This document shows positions 27,354 to 35,488 of a DNA stretch of 64,000 nt, piece by piece; the stretch's first letter is position 1, and every line of letters starts with the position of its first letter. The stretch lies in NCBI GenBank assembly GCA_016219005.1, contig JACRCN010000031.1, positions 1 through 64,000 of the forward strand, given 5' to 3'. Origin of the DNA: Deltaproteobacteria bacterium. GTDB lineage: Bacteria > Desulfobacterota > Desulfobacteria > Desulfobacterales > SpSt-501. The position numbers were made by a program, and so were the translations under genes. The notes under the pieces were generated by a model that was given only the letters and a program-made list of their open reading frames with translations, had not been told where the DNA came from and did not search any database.

Positions 27354-27887
27354 TCAGAAGCTGGATTTCTCGCCCGGGTCTCCAATGGTGGCTGCTTCGC
27401 CGGGGTCGCCGATTCCTGCCGCTTCGTCGGGGTCTCCGACGCCGGCCTGCTCCCCGGGATCCCCGACGGTCGCCTGTTCTCCGGGATCCCCGATCGTGAC
27501 CCGTTCAGCGGGATCCCCGATGGTGGCCTTCTCGCCGGGATCTCCAATCCGCGCACGCTCGCCGGGATCCCCGATTCCCGCCTTCTCCCCGGGATCCCCA
27601 ATGGTGGCCTGCTCGCCGGGATCCCCGACGGTCGCCTGTTCTCCAGGGTCCCCGATCGTGGCCTGCTCGCCGGGATCTCCGATCGTGGCCTGCTCTCCGG
27701 GGTCTCCGATGGTGGCTTTCTCATCCTTATCCGTATATCCGGCAGCCAGGCAAACCCTGTCAACCGCCAGCGCTGGAAACCCAGGGTATTCAGGGGCCGT
27801 CGGGGGATAAGCACGGAGTCCGGGTGCGATCAAAACGGTCAAACAAAGCAGCACGATGGAGATGAGTATCGAACGGGACGTTGGCAT
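27354..27887 (-). CDS. exported protein with thirteen nine-residue repeats
   Basis: The 177-residue protein has a signal peptide (about 1-27), a short Pro/Tyr/Ala segment, then 13 consecutive nine-residue repeats with consensus KATIGDPGE (residues about 57-173), ending KSSF. GDP is kept in all 13 copies and the following Gly-Glu in most, while the first residue varies (Gln, Lys, Arg, Ala). AAAGGG lies eight bases before the ATG at 27887. The repeat block has no predicted enzyme function; Asp and Glu at regular spacing could bind cations or a surface. It is not collagen, because Gly does not recur every third residue. Confidence 0.85.
   Translation of the reverse strand: MPTSRSILISIVLLCLTVLIAPGLRAYPPTAPEYPGFPALAVDRVCLAAGYTDKDEKATIGDPGEQATIGDPGEQATIGDPGEQATVGDPGEQATIGDPGEKAGIGDPGERARIGDPGEKATIGDPAERVTIGDPGEQATVGDPGEQAGVGDPDEAAGIGDPGEAATIGDPGEKSSF
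27369..27719. repeat. tandem 27-bp repeats inside the gene
   Basis: Thirteen 27-base units encode the nine-residue repeat. The DNA units are similar but not identical (a recurrent core is CGGGATCCCCGAT), so they have diverged since duplication while keeping frame. Confidence 0.85.
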
Positions 27888-27950
27888 GGTTTTCACCCTT
27901 TCAGTCCGTCATGGCGGGGGTGCTTCGGCCCCCTGATTTCTCACACGCAA

Positions 27951-28454
27951 TCAGTTGGAAGAGAAGCGGTTGTAGACTGCCTGGGCGGCCTGGCGAACTC
28001 CCGGGTCCGTTTCGTTTTGCGCGGCGCTCTGCAGCGCCTGAAGGGCCGGCGCCGAGTCGACTCCGACGACGTTCAACCCCTGCACCGCCGCCCGGCGGAC
28101 CTCAGGGCTGCTGTCGGAGTTCAGTGCCTGGATCAAGGCCTGAATGGGGGATGCGGAAGGGAAGGCGGCAGAGCCCAGCGCCAGTGCGGCCGCGCTGCGC
28201 ACGGCGGGGTTCGGGTCGCTCGACAGGACGCCGATCAAGCCTTGGACCGCCGAATCGGAGTCCTGCCCGAACACAGCCAGGTCCCGGGCGGCGTTGATCC
28301 GGTCCTGCGGGCTGTTGGAAGGGTTGGCCAGGATGCCAAGGGCTTTTTGCACATCGCCGGCGGATTGCGGCCGCGCCCCGGTCGCAGATGCCAGTATAAC
28401 TGCCCCCATGAACAGCGCCGAAACAGCCCACTTGCGGAAACCGTTTGTTTTCAT
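27951..28454 (-). CDS. exported HEAT-repeat protein
   Basis: The 167-residue protein has a signal peptide (about 1-30) and four HEAT or PBS-lyase-type helical repeats. The repeats read as DRINAARDLAVFG, NPAVRSAAALALG, SPEVRRAAVQGLN and DPGVRQAAQAVY. Such proteins act as binding scaffolds in the periplasm; the partner is unknown. It is adjacent to three other small exported proteins transcribed in the same direction. Confidence 0.85.
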   Translation of the reverse strand: MKTNGFRKWAVSALFMGAVILASATGARPQSAGDVQKALGILANPSNSPQDRINAARDLAVFGQDSDSAVQGLIGVLSSDPNPAVRSAAALALGSAAFPSASPIQALIQALNSDSSPEVRRAAVQGLNVVGVDSAPALQALQSAAQNETDPGVRQAAQAVYNRFSSN

Positions 28455-28570
28455 GTCTGCAACTCCTTAAACCGATCTCCTCCAGTTCCGAAATGCAGCT
28501 TTACGGGCATTGAGATTTCTGCAATTATTAAACCCGATCGGAGGGGTGCTGCTTCTCCAGAGGGTCTATG

Positions 28571-28891
28571 TCACGGCACGGAAATTACCCTGCCGTTCGA
28601 GCAGTCTACATCATCCCGGCCAAAGGCTTTGTCGGAGGAGGCCTGGCGGTAGTTGACATCGATTTTGCCGCTTCTGCTGTAGACGGGCACCTGCTGACCC
28701 TGGTTTATCCAGCCGCTATAAATTTGTTCCTTTGGATTGCCGTCCATGTCCAGCTCACGAACGAGAACGTGAGTATTTTCCATGCCCGCATAAAGATAGC
28801 AGGGCGCGCTCTGACCCTGAGCGGGGGCGTCGCCCATCAGACCCATCGCCGCCAAAAAGATTAAATTTGGCAGTACCCATGAAGTCTTCAT
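28571..28891 (-). CDS. small exported protein
   Basis: The 106-residue product has a signal peptide (about 1-27). Its domain reads APCYLYAGMENTHVLVRELDMDGN and holds two cysteines. GGAG precedes the ATG at 28891. The family is unrecognised. Short length, secretion and orientation match its neighbours at 27020, 27354 and 27951. Confidence 0.7.
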   Translation of the reverse strand: MKTSWVLPNLIFLAAMGLMGDAPAQGQSAPCYLYAGMENTHVLVRELDMDGNPKEQIYSGWINQGQQVPVYSRSGKIDVNYRQASSDKAFGRDDVDCSNGRVISVP

Positions 28892-29052
28892 TTGTATTTT
28901 TTCTCCTTCCCGTCGGGCAGTTGCATACGTACGCAACCATGATAACCACTTCGTCGCGGGGATCAACTGTGCGATCTGCCTCGGCCGCCACAAATCCGGA
29001 CGACCCATTTGCCGGCTTCACGGTCGGTATCGAGGTCCTGCAAGCTCAGAAT

Positions 29053-30393
29053 TTATCGATTGCCCCATAAAAACAGGGCCGCCACGTAGGCGGCCGACAC
29101 GGCCAACTGGCATACCGTCAACGGGATGCCGTAGCGCATGAACCTTGTAAATGTAACCGATTTTCCATTGGCCGCGCAAATCCCAACGCTGACGATGTTG
29201 GCCGACGCACCGATGAGCGTCGCGTTGCCTCCCAGGGTCCCGGCGAACATCATGGCCACAAACACCGGGAGCGATGACGCCGGCCAGGCAGTGAAGGCCG
29301 GGCCCAGCGCCTCTTCGGGCACCAGTTGGGCCACCACGAAATAGCCCTTGAGCATGAGGATCATCGCGGCAACCAGCGGAATGTTGGCCAGCAGACTCGA
29401 GCCGAAGCCCACCACCATCAGCACCATGAGGGCGACCAGCAGCAGGTTGATGCCGAACCATTTATTGAAGCCGAGGGACAGACTCTGGATCACGCCGGTC
29501 TTGTTGAACGCCTCCACCAGGCAGAACATGCTCAGAAGGAAGATCAGCGTCTTCCAGTCGATGTCCTTCAGCACCTTTTCGATCGGTTCGATTTTGGCGC
29601 CGTAGACCACGAGCAGCGCCAGGCTGGCGCCGATGATGGCCACGGCGGGCGGGACGATATGCGTCGGCAGATCCTCGCCGAAAATGAACAAAATGATCAT
29701 GGCGGCCAGCACCAGCAGGGAAAGGGCGGCCATGAAAGGTCGCACCAGGGGCTTCGGTTTCAGGTTCGCGGGAAGGGTGCGCTGCACATGCCACACGTCC
29801 TTCATGACCACCGGCAGGAGGGGTACCAGCACCAGGATGTTGAGCAGCCCGCCCAGGCTCACCTTCTGCAGGTACTGGCCGAACGTCATGCCGATGGAGC
29901 TTCCGACCAGAAACGTCGCCGGGTCCCCGATCAGTGTGAGCAATCCGGCCGAGTTGCTGATGATGGCGGTCACCACCATCGGGCCCACAAAGTCCACATC
30001 GAGTTCCTTCGTGATGCGGATGATGATGGGAGCGAGCAGGATCACCGTGGTGGCATTCGGAAGAAACGCGCAGAGCACGGACACCAGCGCAACCACCCCC
30101 AGCAGGAAGCGCTTGCCGCTGCCATTCGTCGCGGACAGAAACCGGATGCCGATCTGCTCGAAAATGCCCGTCGGCTCCAGGGTGCGGGCAACCACCATCC
30201 CCCCGAAGAGAAGCGAGAGCGGGCCGCCGGCCGCCTTGACGGCGCTCAGGATGTCATGCTGGGTGAATATCCCGAAGATGATCAACGTGCTCACCCCCAG
30301 CATGGCGGCCACCGTCATATCGATCACGTTGATGGCGATCGCGAGAATGACTCCGGCGAAAACAGCGAGAATGACAATGTGCTGCAGGTCCAT
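29053..30393 (-). CDS. ArsB/NhaD-superfamily permease
   Basis: A 446-residue protein of about eleven membrane helices. The conserved halves of the ion-transporter superfamily are visible: FLPNATTVILLAP and SNSAGLLTLIGDPATFLVGS in the first half, and ANIPLVAAMIL and GNATLIGASANIVSVG in the second. This is typical of NhaD, ArsB and P-protein-like carriers that move anions or Na+/H+. The substrate cannot be told from sequence. The start lies just downstream of the repeat element at 30414. Confidence 0.9.
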   Translation of the reverse strand: MDLQHIVILAVFAGVILAIAINVIDMTVAAMLGVSTLIIFGIFTQHDILSAVKAAGGPLSLLFGGMVVARTLEPTGIFEQIGIRFLSATNGSGKRFLLGVVALVSVLCAFLPNATTVILLAPIIIRITKELDVDFVGPMVVTAIISNSAGLLTLIGDPATFLVGSSIGMTFGQYLQKVSLGGLLNILVLVPLLPVVMKDVWHVQRTLPANLKPKPLVRPFMAALSLLVLAAMIILFIFGEDLPTHIVPPAVAIIGASLALLVVYGAKIEPIEKVLKDIDWKTLIFLLSMFCLVEAFNKTGVIQSLSLGFNKWFGINLLLVALMVLMVVGFGSSLLANIPLVAAMILMLKGYFVVAQLVPEEALGPAFTAWPASSLPVFVAMMFAGTLGGNATLIGASANIVSVGICAANGKSVTFTRFMRYGIPLTVCQLAVSAAYVAALFLWGNR

Positions 30394-30413
30394 AAAAAAT
30401 TCTTCCCGGGTTT

Positions 30414-30556
30414 AACAGGGTGTTGAAGAACAAGCATCAGGCCGTCAGCCAAGGCGTGCGGCGTTTTGGAAAGCGCAGCATATTCATTGTGAGCATTTAC
30501 AAAAGCCGCACAACGCCGGTTCACGGCCTCAGGCGCAGTTTTTCAACGCCCTGTTG
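30414..30556. repeat. long imperfect-palindrome element, full copy
   Basis: About 143 bases bounded by AACAGGGTGTTGAA and TTCAACGCCCTGTT. Inner arms are GCGTGCGGCGTTTTGGAAA and TTTACAAAAGCCGCACAACGC. It is the inverted counterpart of the copy at 20213-20359, with about 85% identity by eye. It sits just upstream of the permease gene and downstream of the binding-protein gene. Confidence 0.8.
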
Positions 30557-30560
30557 AAGA

Positions 30561-31601
30561 TCAGCGGAAGGGCGGCGAATACATCAAGCCCCCCTGGTTC
30601 CAGAGGCGGTTGAGACCGCGCTCGATTTTCAGCGGGCTCCCGCTGCCGAGGTTGCGCTCGAACATTTCACCGTAGTTGCCGGCGGTTTCCACGACCCGCA
30701 CCACCCAGCCGGGGCTGATGCCCAGGGCCTTGGCGTACTCCCCGCCCAGGAAGGCCTGCACCGCGGGGTCGGCCGTTGTCTCCAGGACCTTGCGCACGTT
30801 TTCGCGGGTGATGCCGCGCTCCTCCGCCTCGATGAGCGCCAGCAGGACCCATTTCACGAGGGTGGCCCATTGTTCGTCCCCGCGGTTCACCACCGGGCCC
30901 AGGGGCTCCTTGGAGACGCAGCCCGGCAGGATGCGAAACCCATCCGGCCCTCCCGGCGCCGCAACCCGGATGGATGCCAGCGTCGAGGCGTCGGATGTGT
31001 AGGCCTGGCAGCGGCCTGCGAAAAATTCGTCCCTGGCCTGGTGTACGGACTCTACGATCATGGGCCGGCAATTAAATCCGTGCGCCTTGAAATAGTCGGT
31101 AAGGTGCGCCACGTGCGTGGATTCCTTCAGGACGCATACCGAGGCGCCGTCCAGGTCCCGGGCCTGTTGCACCCGGCTGTCGGCCGGGACAAGGAAAGAC
31201 TGCCCGTCATAGTACAGGATCCCGGCAAAGTGCGTCCCGATGTTGGCCTCGCGGCCCAGCGTCTGGGTGGTGTTGCGGGCGAGAAGATCGATCTGGTTCG
31301 CTTTCAGGGCGGGGAACCGGGCGGAGGCAAAGAGAGGGACGAACGCCACCTTCTCACCATCGCCTAAAGCGGCTGCCGCCACCGCCCGGCAGAAGTCCGC
31401 GTCCAGGCCTGTCCAGCGCCCGCCGCCGTCCTTGATGGAGAAGCCCGCAATCCCCTCGCTGACCCCGCAACGGAGAACACCGGTTGACTGCACGCGTGCC
31501 ATAATATCGCCCCCCCATGCCTGGCCCGGTAGAAGCGCGACGGCACAAGCGATGAAGCCGGCGATAGAAAAACTTCCAATTCGGATGGTTCTTGAACTCA
31601 C
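30561..31601 (-). CDS. amino-acid ABC transporter substrate-binding protein, AapJ-like
   Basis: The 346-residue protein has a signal peptide (about 1-30) and a type II periplasmic binding fold. The opening phrase STGVLRCGVSEGIAGFSIKDGGG and the C-terminal GNYGEMFERNLG are typical of general amino-acid binding proteins (AapJ/BztA). No permease or ATPase is encoded beside it, so the transporter must be elsewhere. The GTG start at 31601 has AGAGG seven bases upstream. Confidence 0.88.
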   Translation of the reverse strand: MSSRTIRIGSFSIAGFIACAVALLPGQAWGGDIMARVQSTGVLRCGVSEGIAGFSIKDGGGRWTGLDADFCRAVAAAALGDGEKVAFVPLFASARFPALKANQIDLLARNTTQTLGREANIGTHFAGILYYDGQSFLVPADSRVQQARDLDGASVCVLKESTHVAHLTDYFKAHGFNCRPMIVESVHQARDEFFAGRCQAYTSDASTLASIRVAAPGGPDGFRILPGCVSKEPLGPVVNRGDEQWATLVKWVLLALIEAEERGITRENVRKVLETTADPAVQAFLGGEYAKALGISPGWVVRVVETAGNYGEMFERNLGSGSPLKIERGLNRLWNQGGLMYSPPFR

Positions 31602-31659
31602 GGGGTTACCTCTATAGTTCTCCTTATACCCCCCAACTATTTTGAACCGTCTTTATGGT

Positions 31660-32928
31660 TCAAAATCGGTAGACAAAGTTCACGTTGACGGCGTGGATAA
31701 AGTTGGTGTCGTACTCGCCTTCGAGGTCGCCCTTGAGCGGCCCTCCGGATCTGTTGACCTTGGCGGAGCCGGCGTCGATCAGGGCGTAGGCCGCGCCCAC
31801 CGAGAGATCCTTGTTCCAGTCGTACTGAACGCCGGCCGAATAGGTGAAGGTTGCGCCCAAGGGCAGCAGCGGCGAGCGCTCGCTGCTGCTGGAGGTCGGC
31901 GAGGTGTCGTAGCCGAACCCCACCATCAGCAGCCAGGGCTCCGCCACGCGGTAATAGGTCCCTATTCCGGCATGATAGGTGTCCTGGTAGTCCAAGTCGG
32001 CCGTGACCGTGTTGCTGTCGGCGACCGCAATCTCGGGCTCGCCGAATTTGCTCCAGTTCTGCCAGTTGACCGTCCCGACCAGGGCCAGCTTGTCGGTCAG
32101 GGCGTGATACGCCCCGACGGACAGCTGGGCCGGGATGTTCAGGTTGATCTTCAGCTGGGCATCCAGCAGCCCGGAGGCGTTCAGGGCGGCCCCCAATATC
32201 GTGCCCTCGAGGTTCTTGAACCGCAATTCGTCCTTGAAATCCATGTTGACCTGGGAGACGTAGGTGACGCCCACGCGGGTCTGCGGGCTCAACTCGAACA
32301 TCACCCCGAGGTTGTAGCCGTAGCCCACGTCCGAGGCATCGTACTTGAGCCGGCCGTCCCCGGGCTCCAGAAGCGTGTTGACCGCCACCCGCTCGCTCAG
32401 ATTGCCCTGGACCACGCTGACGCCGCCGCCGACCGACAGCCACGGCGCGATCCGGTAGCCGATGGTCGGGTTAATTGCCAGGGTCGTGATGCTGGCGTTC
32501 TGGACATAGTATTTCCCGGCCCACTCGTTGGAGTAGTTGAGCCCTAATCCGAAATAAGACCCCACCCCCAGCCCCAGCTTTAAATCCGGGCTCAGGCTGT
32601 GCACGTAATTCAGCGTCGGGACCGCGCTGAGATAGCCGGCGTTACCCCCGCCGTTGTCGCCGAACGAAGAGTTTTTGACATTGAACTGGCTGTCGGGATA
32701 GATGCCCATGATGCCAACTTCCATCTGGGGGCGGTCCAGCCGCGTCATCGCGGCCGGGTTGGCGGTGGCAGTGGAGGCATCGAACCCCGCCGCCTGGCTC
32801 CCGGCGCTGCCCACCCCCATGTCCGGGGTCGGCTGCAGGCTCAACCAAATCCCACCAGCGTGGACTGATGCGACTGTCAAAACCAGGATCACGGCTGATA
32901 ACAACACGCTGCGGCTGAACCTTTTCAT
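31660..32928 (-). CDS. OmpP1/FadL/TodX-family outer-membrane porin
   Basis: The 422-residue protein has a signal peptide and a hatch segment with the FadL pattern (VGSAGSQAAGFDASTATANPAAMTRL). A 14-strand beta-barrel follows and ends with the outer-membrane C-terminal Phe (VNFVYRF). FadL-type porins carry hydrophobic compounds across the outer membrane. It lies between an amino-acid-binding protein and a DUF1254 protein. The neighbouring sulfatases suggest uptake of hydrophobic sulfated or aromatic compounds, which is inference. Confidence 0.92.
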   Translation of the reverse strand: MKRFSRSVLLSAVILVLTVASVHAGGIWLSLQPTPDMGVGSAGSQAAGFDASTATANPAAMTRLDRPQMEVGIMGIYPDSQFNVKNSSFGDNGGGNAGYLSAVPTLNYVHSLSPDLKLGLGVGSYFGLGLNYSNEWAGKYYVQNASITTLAINPTIGYRIAPWLSVGGGVSVVQGNLSERVAVNTLLEPGDGRLKYDASDVGYGYNLGVMFELSPQTRVGVTYVSQVNMDFKDELRFKNLEGTILGAALNASGLLDAQLKINLNIPAQLSVGAYHALTDKLALVGTVNWQNWSKFGEPEIAVADSNTVTADLDYQDTYHAGIGTYYRVAEPWLLMVGFGYDTSPTSSSSERSPLLPLGATFTYSAGVQYDWNKDLSVGAAYALIDAGSAKVNRSGGPLKGDLEGEYDTNFIHAVNVNFVYRF

Positions 32929-33014
32929 AAAGGCCCCCTTTGCATTTATGTCTGCTATCTTCGCTGGTCATTTAAAACCAGTGCTATCTATCCTTGTACC
33001 ATGAGGGTGTAACC

Positions 33015-33045
33015 GCTCGCCGGCATGTGCCGGGAGGCAGCGAGC
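33015..33045 (-). terminator. hairpin after the DUF1254 gene
   Basis: GCTCGC and GCGAGC arms enclose CCGGCATGTGCCGG, directly downstream of the DUF1254 gene stop. No U-tract follows, so termination is uncertain. Confidence 0.4.
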
Positions 33046-33058
33046 GCTTGTCCGTGCT

Positions 33059-34501
33059 TCAGCCCGGCATATGGGGAATGGGTGTTACCACCGGCGGCTT
33101 CCAGGTGCCGTCGAGGATGGCGTCCTTGGGCCAGTAGAACCTCAGCATCAGAATGAATCTGCCGGCCGGCGCCGGCAGCCAGTTCGATTCCTTGCCCTTG
33201 CCCGGCGGGGTGTTGTGGATGAAAAGGTCCACGGAACCGTCCGGGTTGGTCCTGAACTTGTTGCGTGAACTCAGGGTGTACCGGTTCAGCGGGTTTTGTA
33301 CAAAGAAATAATCCGCATCGTACATCGTCAGGGACCAGAAGCCGTTGACCGGAGGCATCTGACCTTTCGGAAAGTGAATTACGTAGCGGTTGGATCCGTC
33401 ATAGGGTTTGCCGGTCACCGCCATCTCGGATGTGGGATAGAGCGCATCCTGCGGCCGGTTGGCGCCAAGACCGATGGCCGCGATCAGGGCCCGCTGCAGG
33501 TAATCGGTGCCGTAAAGGCCGGTCCTGGTCGAGAATATCCAGCCGTTGACGTCACTGCCGGCATTCTTGAAGTGGGCCATGATCCTTTCGAACCCCGCTT
33601 TGGGTACGGTCTGCAGCCCCTGGGCCACGGCCGGGTCGAGCTTGGCGATGTCGAAGTCCTGCCCGGGCACGATCCCGATCTGCGCCATTTTGGCCAACAT
33701 CGGCGCATCGTCCTTGGCGGGTGGGTTGTCCTTCATGAGCTGGGCCAGCAGCTTGAAGTACGCACCGGCTTCCAGGCGGTTCACCTGCTCGCGGACGGGC
33801 GTCTTCATGTCGACGGCTGCGTCCACCTTGCCCGGGGACGGCGTGTAGGGTTTCTTGTAGGCACTCAGCGGGACCAGTGAAAACCTGTCCTGCAACACGT
33901 GCACGGCCTTGTAGTCATCGGGGGTGCCGGTGCAGTAGATCCGGCCGAGGACCCAAACCAGCCCGGTCGGCGACTTGTACTCCCTTACGCCGGAGGGCAG
34001 TTTGCCCTGCCAGTTCGGGCCGGTGATGGCGTAGGTTTTGGCCTTGGTGCCGCTTGTGCGCTTGCCCGGCACCTGGAACACATCGGTCCAGCCGTCTAGC
34101 ATCGGCATCAGGAAATAGCGCTCTTTCATGTCCGGAACGCTGAACACCCAAGGCTCCTTGCTCACGTCGAGCCAGGCGACGGTGTAGAGCGTGTCGGCGT
34201 TGGGCGCGGTGACGTCCCGGTACGCGGCGGTCGGGTATTCCCGCATGCGGACAAACTGCCCCATCGGCGCGCGGGTGCCTTCGGGCTTCTCGACGTTGGT
34301 CATCACCCGCCGCGTCATTTCCATGGTGACCAGCGGGTAGCCGTAGATGTAGGCATCGACCCCGATGGCCATGGCCTCTTCCGGGCTGGCCGCCGCTGCC
34401 GGGCCGGCCGACAGCATGCCGACCAGCAACATTGCCGCCAAGCCGGCCGTGATTGATTTGAAGCCATGCCGGCTCCTAAAGGTTTTCGTTACCATTTGCA
34501 T
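33059..34501 (-). CDS. exported DUF1254-domain protein
   Basis: The 480-residue protein has a signal peptide. The DUF1254 N-terminal domain follows (YIYGYPLVTMEMTRRVMTNV, then NADTLYTVAWLDVSKEP), then the DUF1214 C-terminal domain (PPVNGFWSLTMYDADYFF, YTLSSRN). This pair of domains is usual for the family, whose chemistry is unknown. Starts at 34501 and 34495 are both possible; GAGGAG is four or ten bases upstream. Its neighbours are a FadL porin, amino-acid-binding proteins and a sulfatase. Confidence 0.9.
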   Translation of the reverse strand: MQMVTKTFRSRHGFKSITAGLAAMLLVGMLSAGPAAAASPEEAMAIGVDAYIYGYPLVTMEMTRRVMTNVEKPEGTRAPMGQFVRMREYPTAAYRDVTAPNADTLYTVAWLDVSKEPWVFSVPDMKERYFLMPMLDGWTDVFQVPGKRTSGTKAKTYAITGPNWQGKLPSGVREYKSPTGLVWVLGRIYCTGTPDDYKAVHVLQDRFSLVPLSAYKKPYTPSPGKVDAAVDMKTPVREQVNRLEAGAYFKLLAQLMKDNPPAKDDAPMLAKMAQIGIVPGQDFDIAKLDPAVAQGLQTVPKAGFERIMAHFKNAGSDVNGWIFSTRTGLYGTDYLQRALIAAIGLGANRPQDALYPTSEMAVTGKPYDGSNRYVIHFPKGQMPPVNGFWSLTMYDADYFFVQNPLNRYTLSSRNKFRTNPDGSVDLFIHNTPPGKGKESNWLPAPAGRFILMLRFYWPKDAILDGTWKPPVVTPIPHMPG

Positions 34502-34542
34502 GCATCTCCTCGTTTGTTTGATTGCTTGGGCTGAGGAACGCT

Positions 34543-35373
34543 CTACTTCATTTGCGGCACCCAGGTCGGCTTGTCGAACCACTTCGCCGCCAGGTCCTTC
34601 ATGTACCCGGCCTTCTCCACACTTTTGACAAAATTATCCAGCCAGTTGACGAGCTGGGGATCGCCCTTGGGCACCGCGATCCCGATGGGCTCGTAGGTGA
34701 GGGGGGCCGCCACCGGGACCAGGCCTGAACCCTGGTTGCGGTAGGCCGCCACGACACAGATGGGGAAGTCGGCCAGCATGGCGTCGGCTTTCCCCTCGAT
34801 CACCATCTGCACACCCTCGTTTTCCGTGCCGACGGTCAGCAATCTGGCCTGGGCCGCGCCGGCCCGGGTGACGGCTTCGCTGGTCGAGCCCTTCAGGGCC
34901 ACAAAGGTGAATCTGGGGTTGTTGATATCCGCAAACTTCTTGGCTTGGGTGAGGGTGCTGTTTTTCGTGAGGAGTCCCTTCCCGGAGGTGAAATAGGGCC
35001 CCACGAAGGCCACTTTCAGGTTGCGGTCCGGGGTCATGGTCATGTTCGATATGATCAGGTCGATGCTCCCGGATTCCAGGGCCGGCAGGAGTCCGGCAAA
35101 CGCGATCTTCTGCACGCTGAGCTTGACGCCCATGGCTTCCGCCACCATCGCCGCGAGGTCGGCATCCAGGCCGATGATCTTGTCCTCCTTGTTGAGCATA
35201 TTCAGCGGCGGCATGTCTCCGGACATGCCGACCTTCAGTTCACCTCGCGACAAGATGCGGTCCATGACCGGCGAGGCACTGGGGGCGGGGGAAGGCGCAC
35301 GGTTCATCTCGGCGCATCCTGACAGCAAGCTGACGATCACGGCAACGGCGCAAAGCAAGTGCAGTTTCTTCAT
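34543..35373 (-). CDS. amino-acid ABC transporter substrate-binding lipoprotein
   Basis: The 276-residue lipoprotein (lipobox LLSGC, Cys20) has a type II periplasmic binding fold: RGELKVGMSGDMPPLNML, DLIISNMTMTPDR, and the C-terminal GYMKDLAAKWF. It resembles glutamine- or cystine-type binding proteins. As with the protein at 30561-31601, no permease or ATPase is nearby. Confidence 0.88.
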   Translation of the reverse strand: MKKLHLLCAVAVIVSLLSGCAEMNRAPSPAPSASPVMDRILSRGELKVGMSGDMPPLNMLNKEDKIIGLDADLAAMVAEAMGVKLSVQKIAFAGLLPALESGSIDLIISNMTMTPDRNLKVAFVGPYFTSGKGLLTKNSTLTQAKKFADINNPRFTFVALKGSTSEAVTRAGAAQARLLTVGTENEGVQMVIEGKADAMLADFPICVVAAYRNQGSGLVPVAAPLTYEPIGIAVPKGDPQLVNWLDNFVKSVEKAGYMKDLAAKWFDKPTWVPQMK

Positions 35374-35488
35374 CTCTGGTTTTCCTTTCCGAAGAATTGG
35401 TTGTTTGATCGAGTCGATTGTTTATGATAAAGCGGTTACGGTTGGGCCGCGGCGCGGCAGGCGTTATCTCCTGTTTCCCGTTTCTTTT

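Noticed and set aside
27369-27719. CRISPR array or non-coding satellite
   Set aside because: The 27-base units are contiguous, have no spacers, and keep a protein frame with a signal peptide.
27369-27719. Collagen-like repeat
   Set aside because: Gly-Asp-Pro-Gly-Glu contains two Gly three apart, but the nine-residue unit has only two Gly, and the third triplet lacks Gly, so no collagen triple helix is expected.
26940-28652. A plus-strand frame of about 570 codons across the small exported proteins
   Set aside because: It is antisense to four genes with signal peptides, and its repeat-like section is only the reverse reading of the nine-residue repeats.
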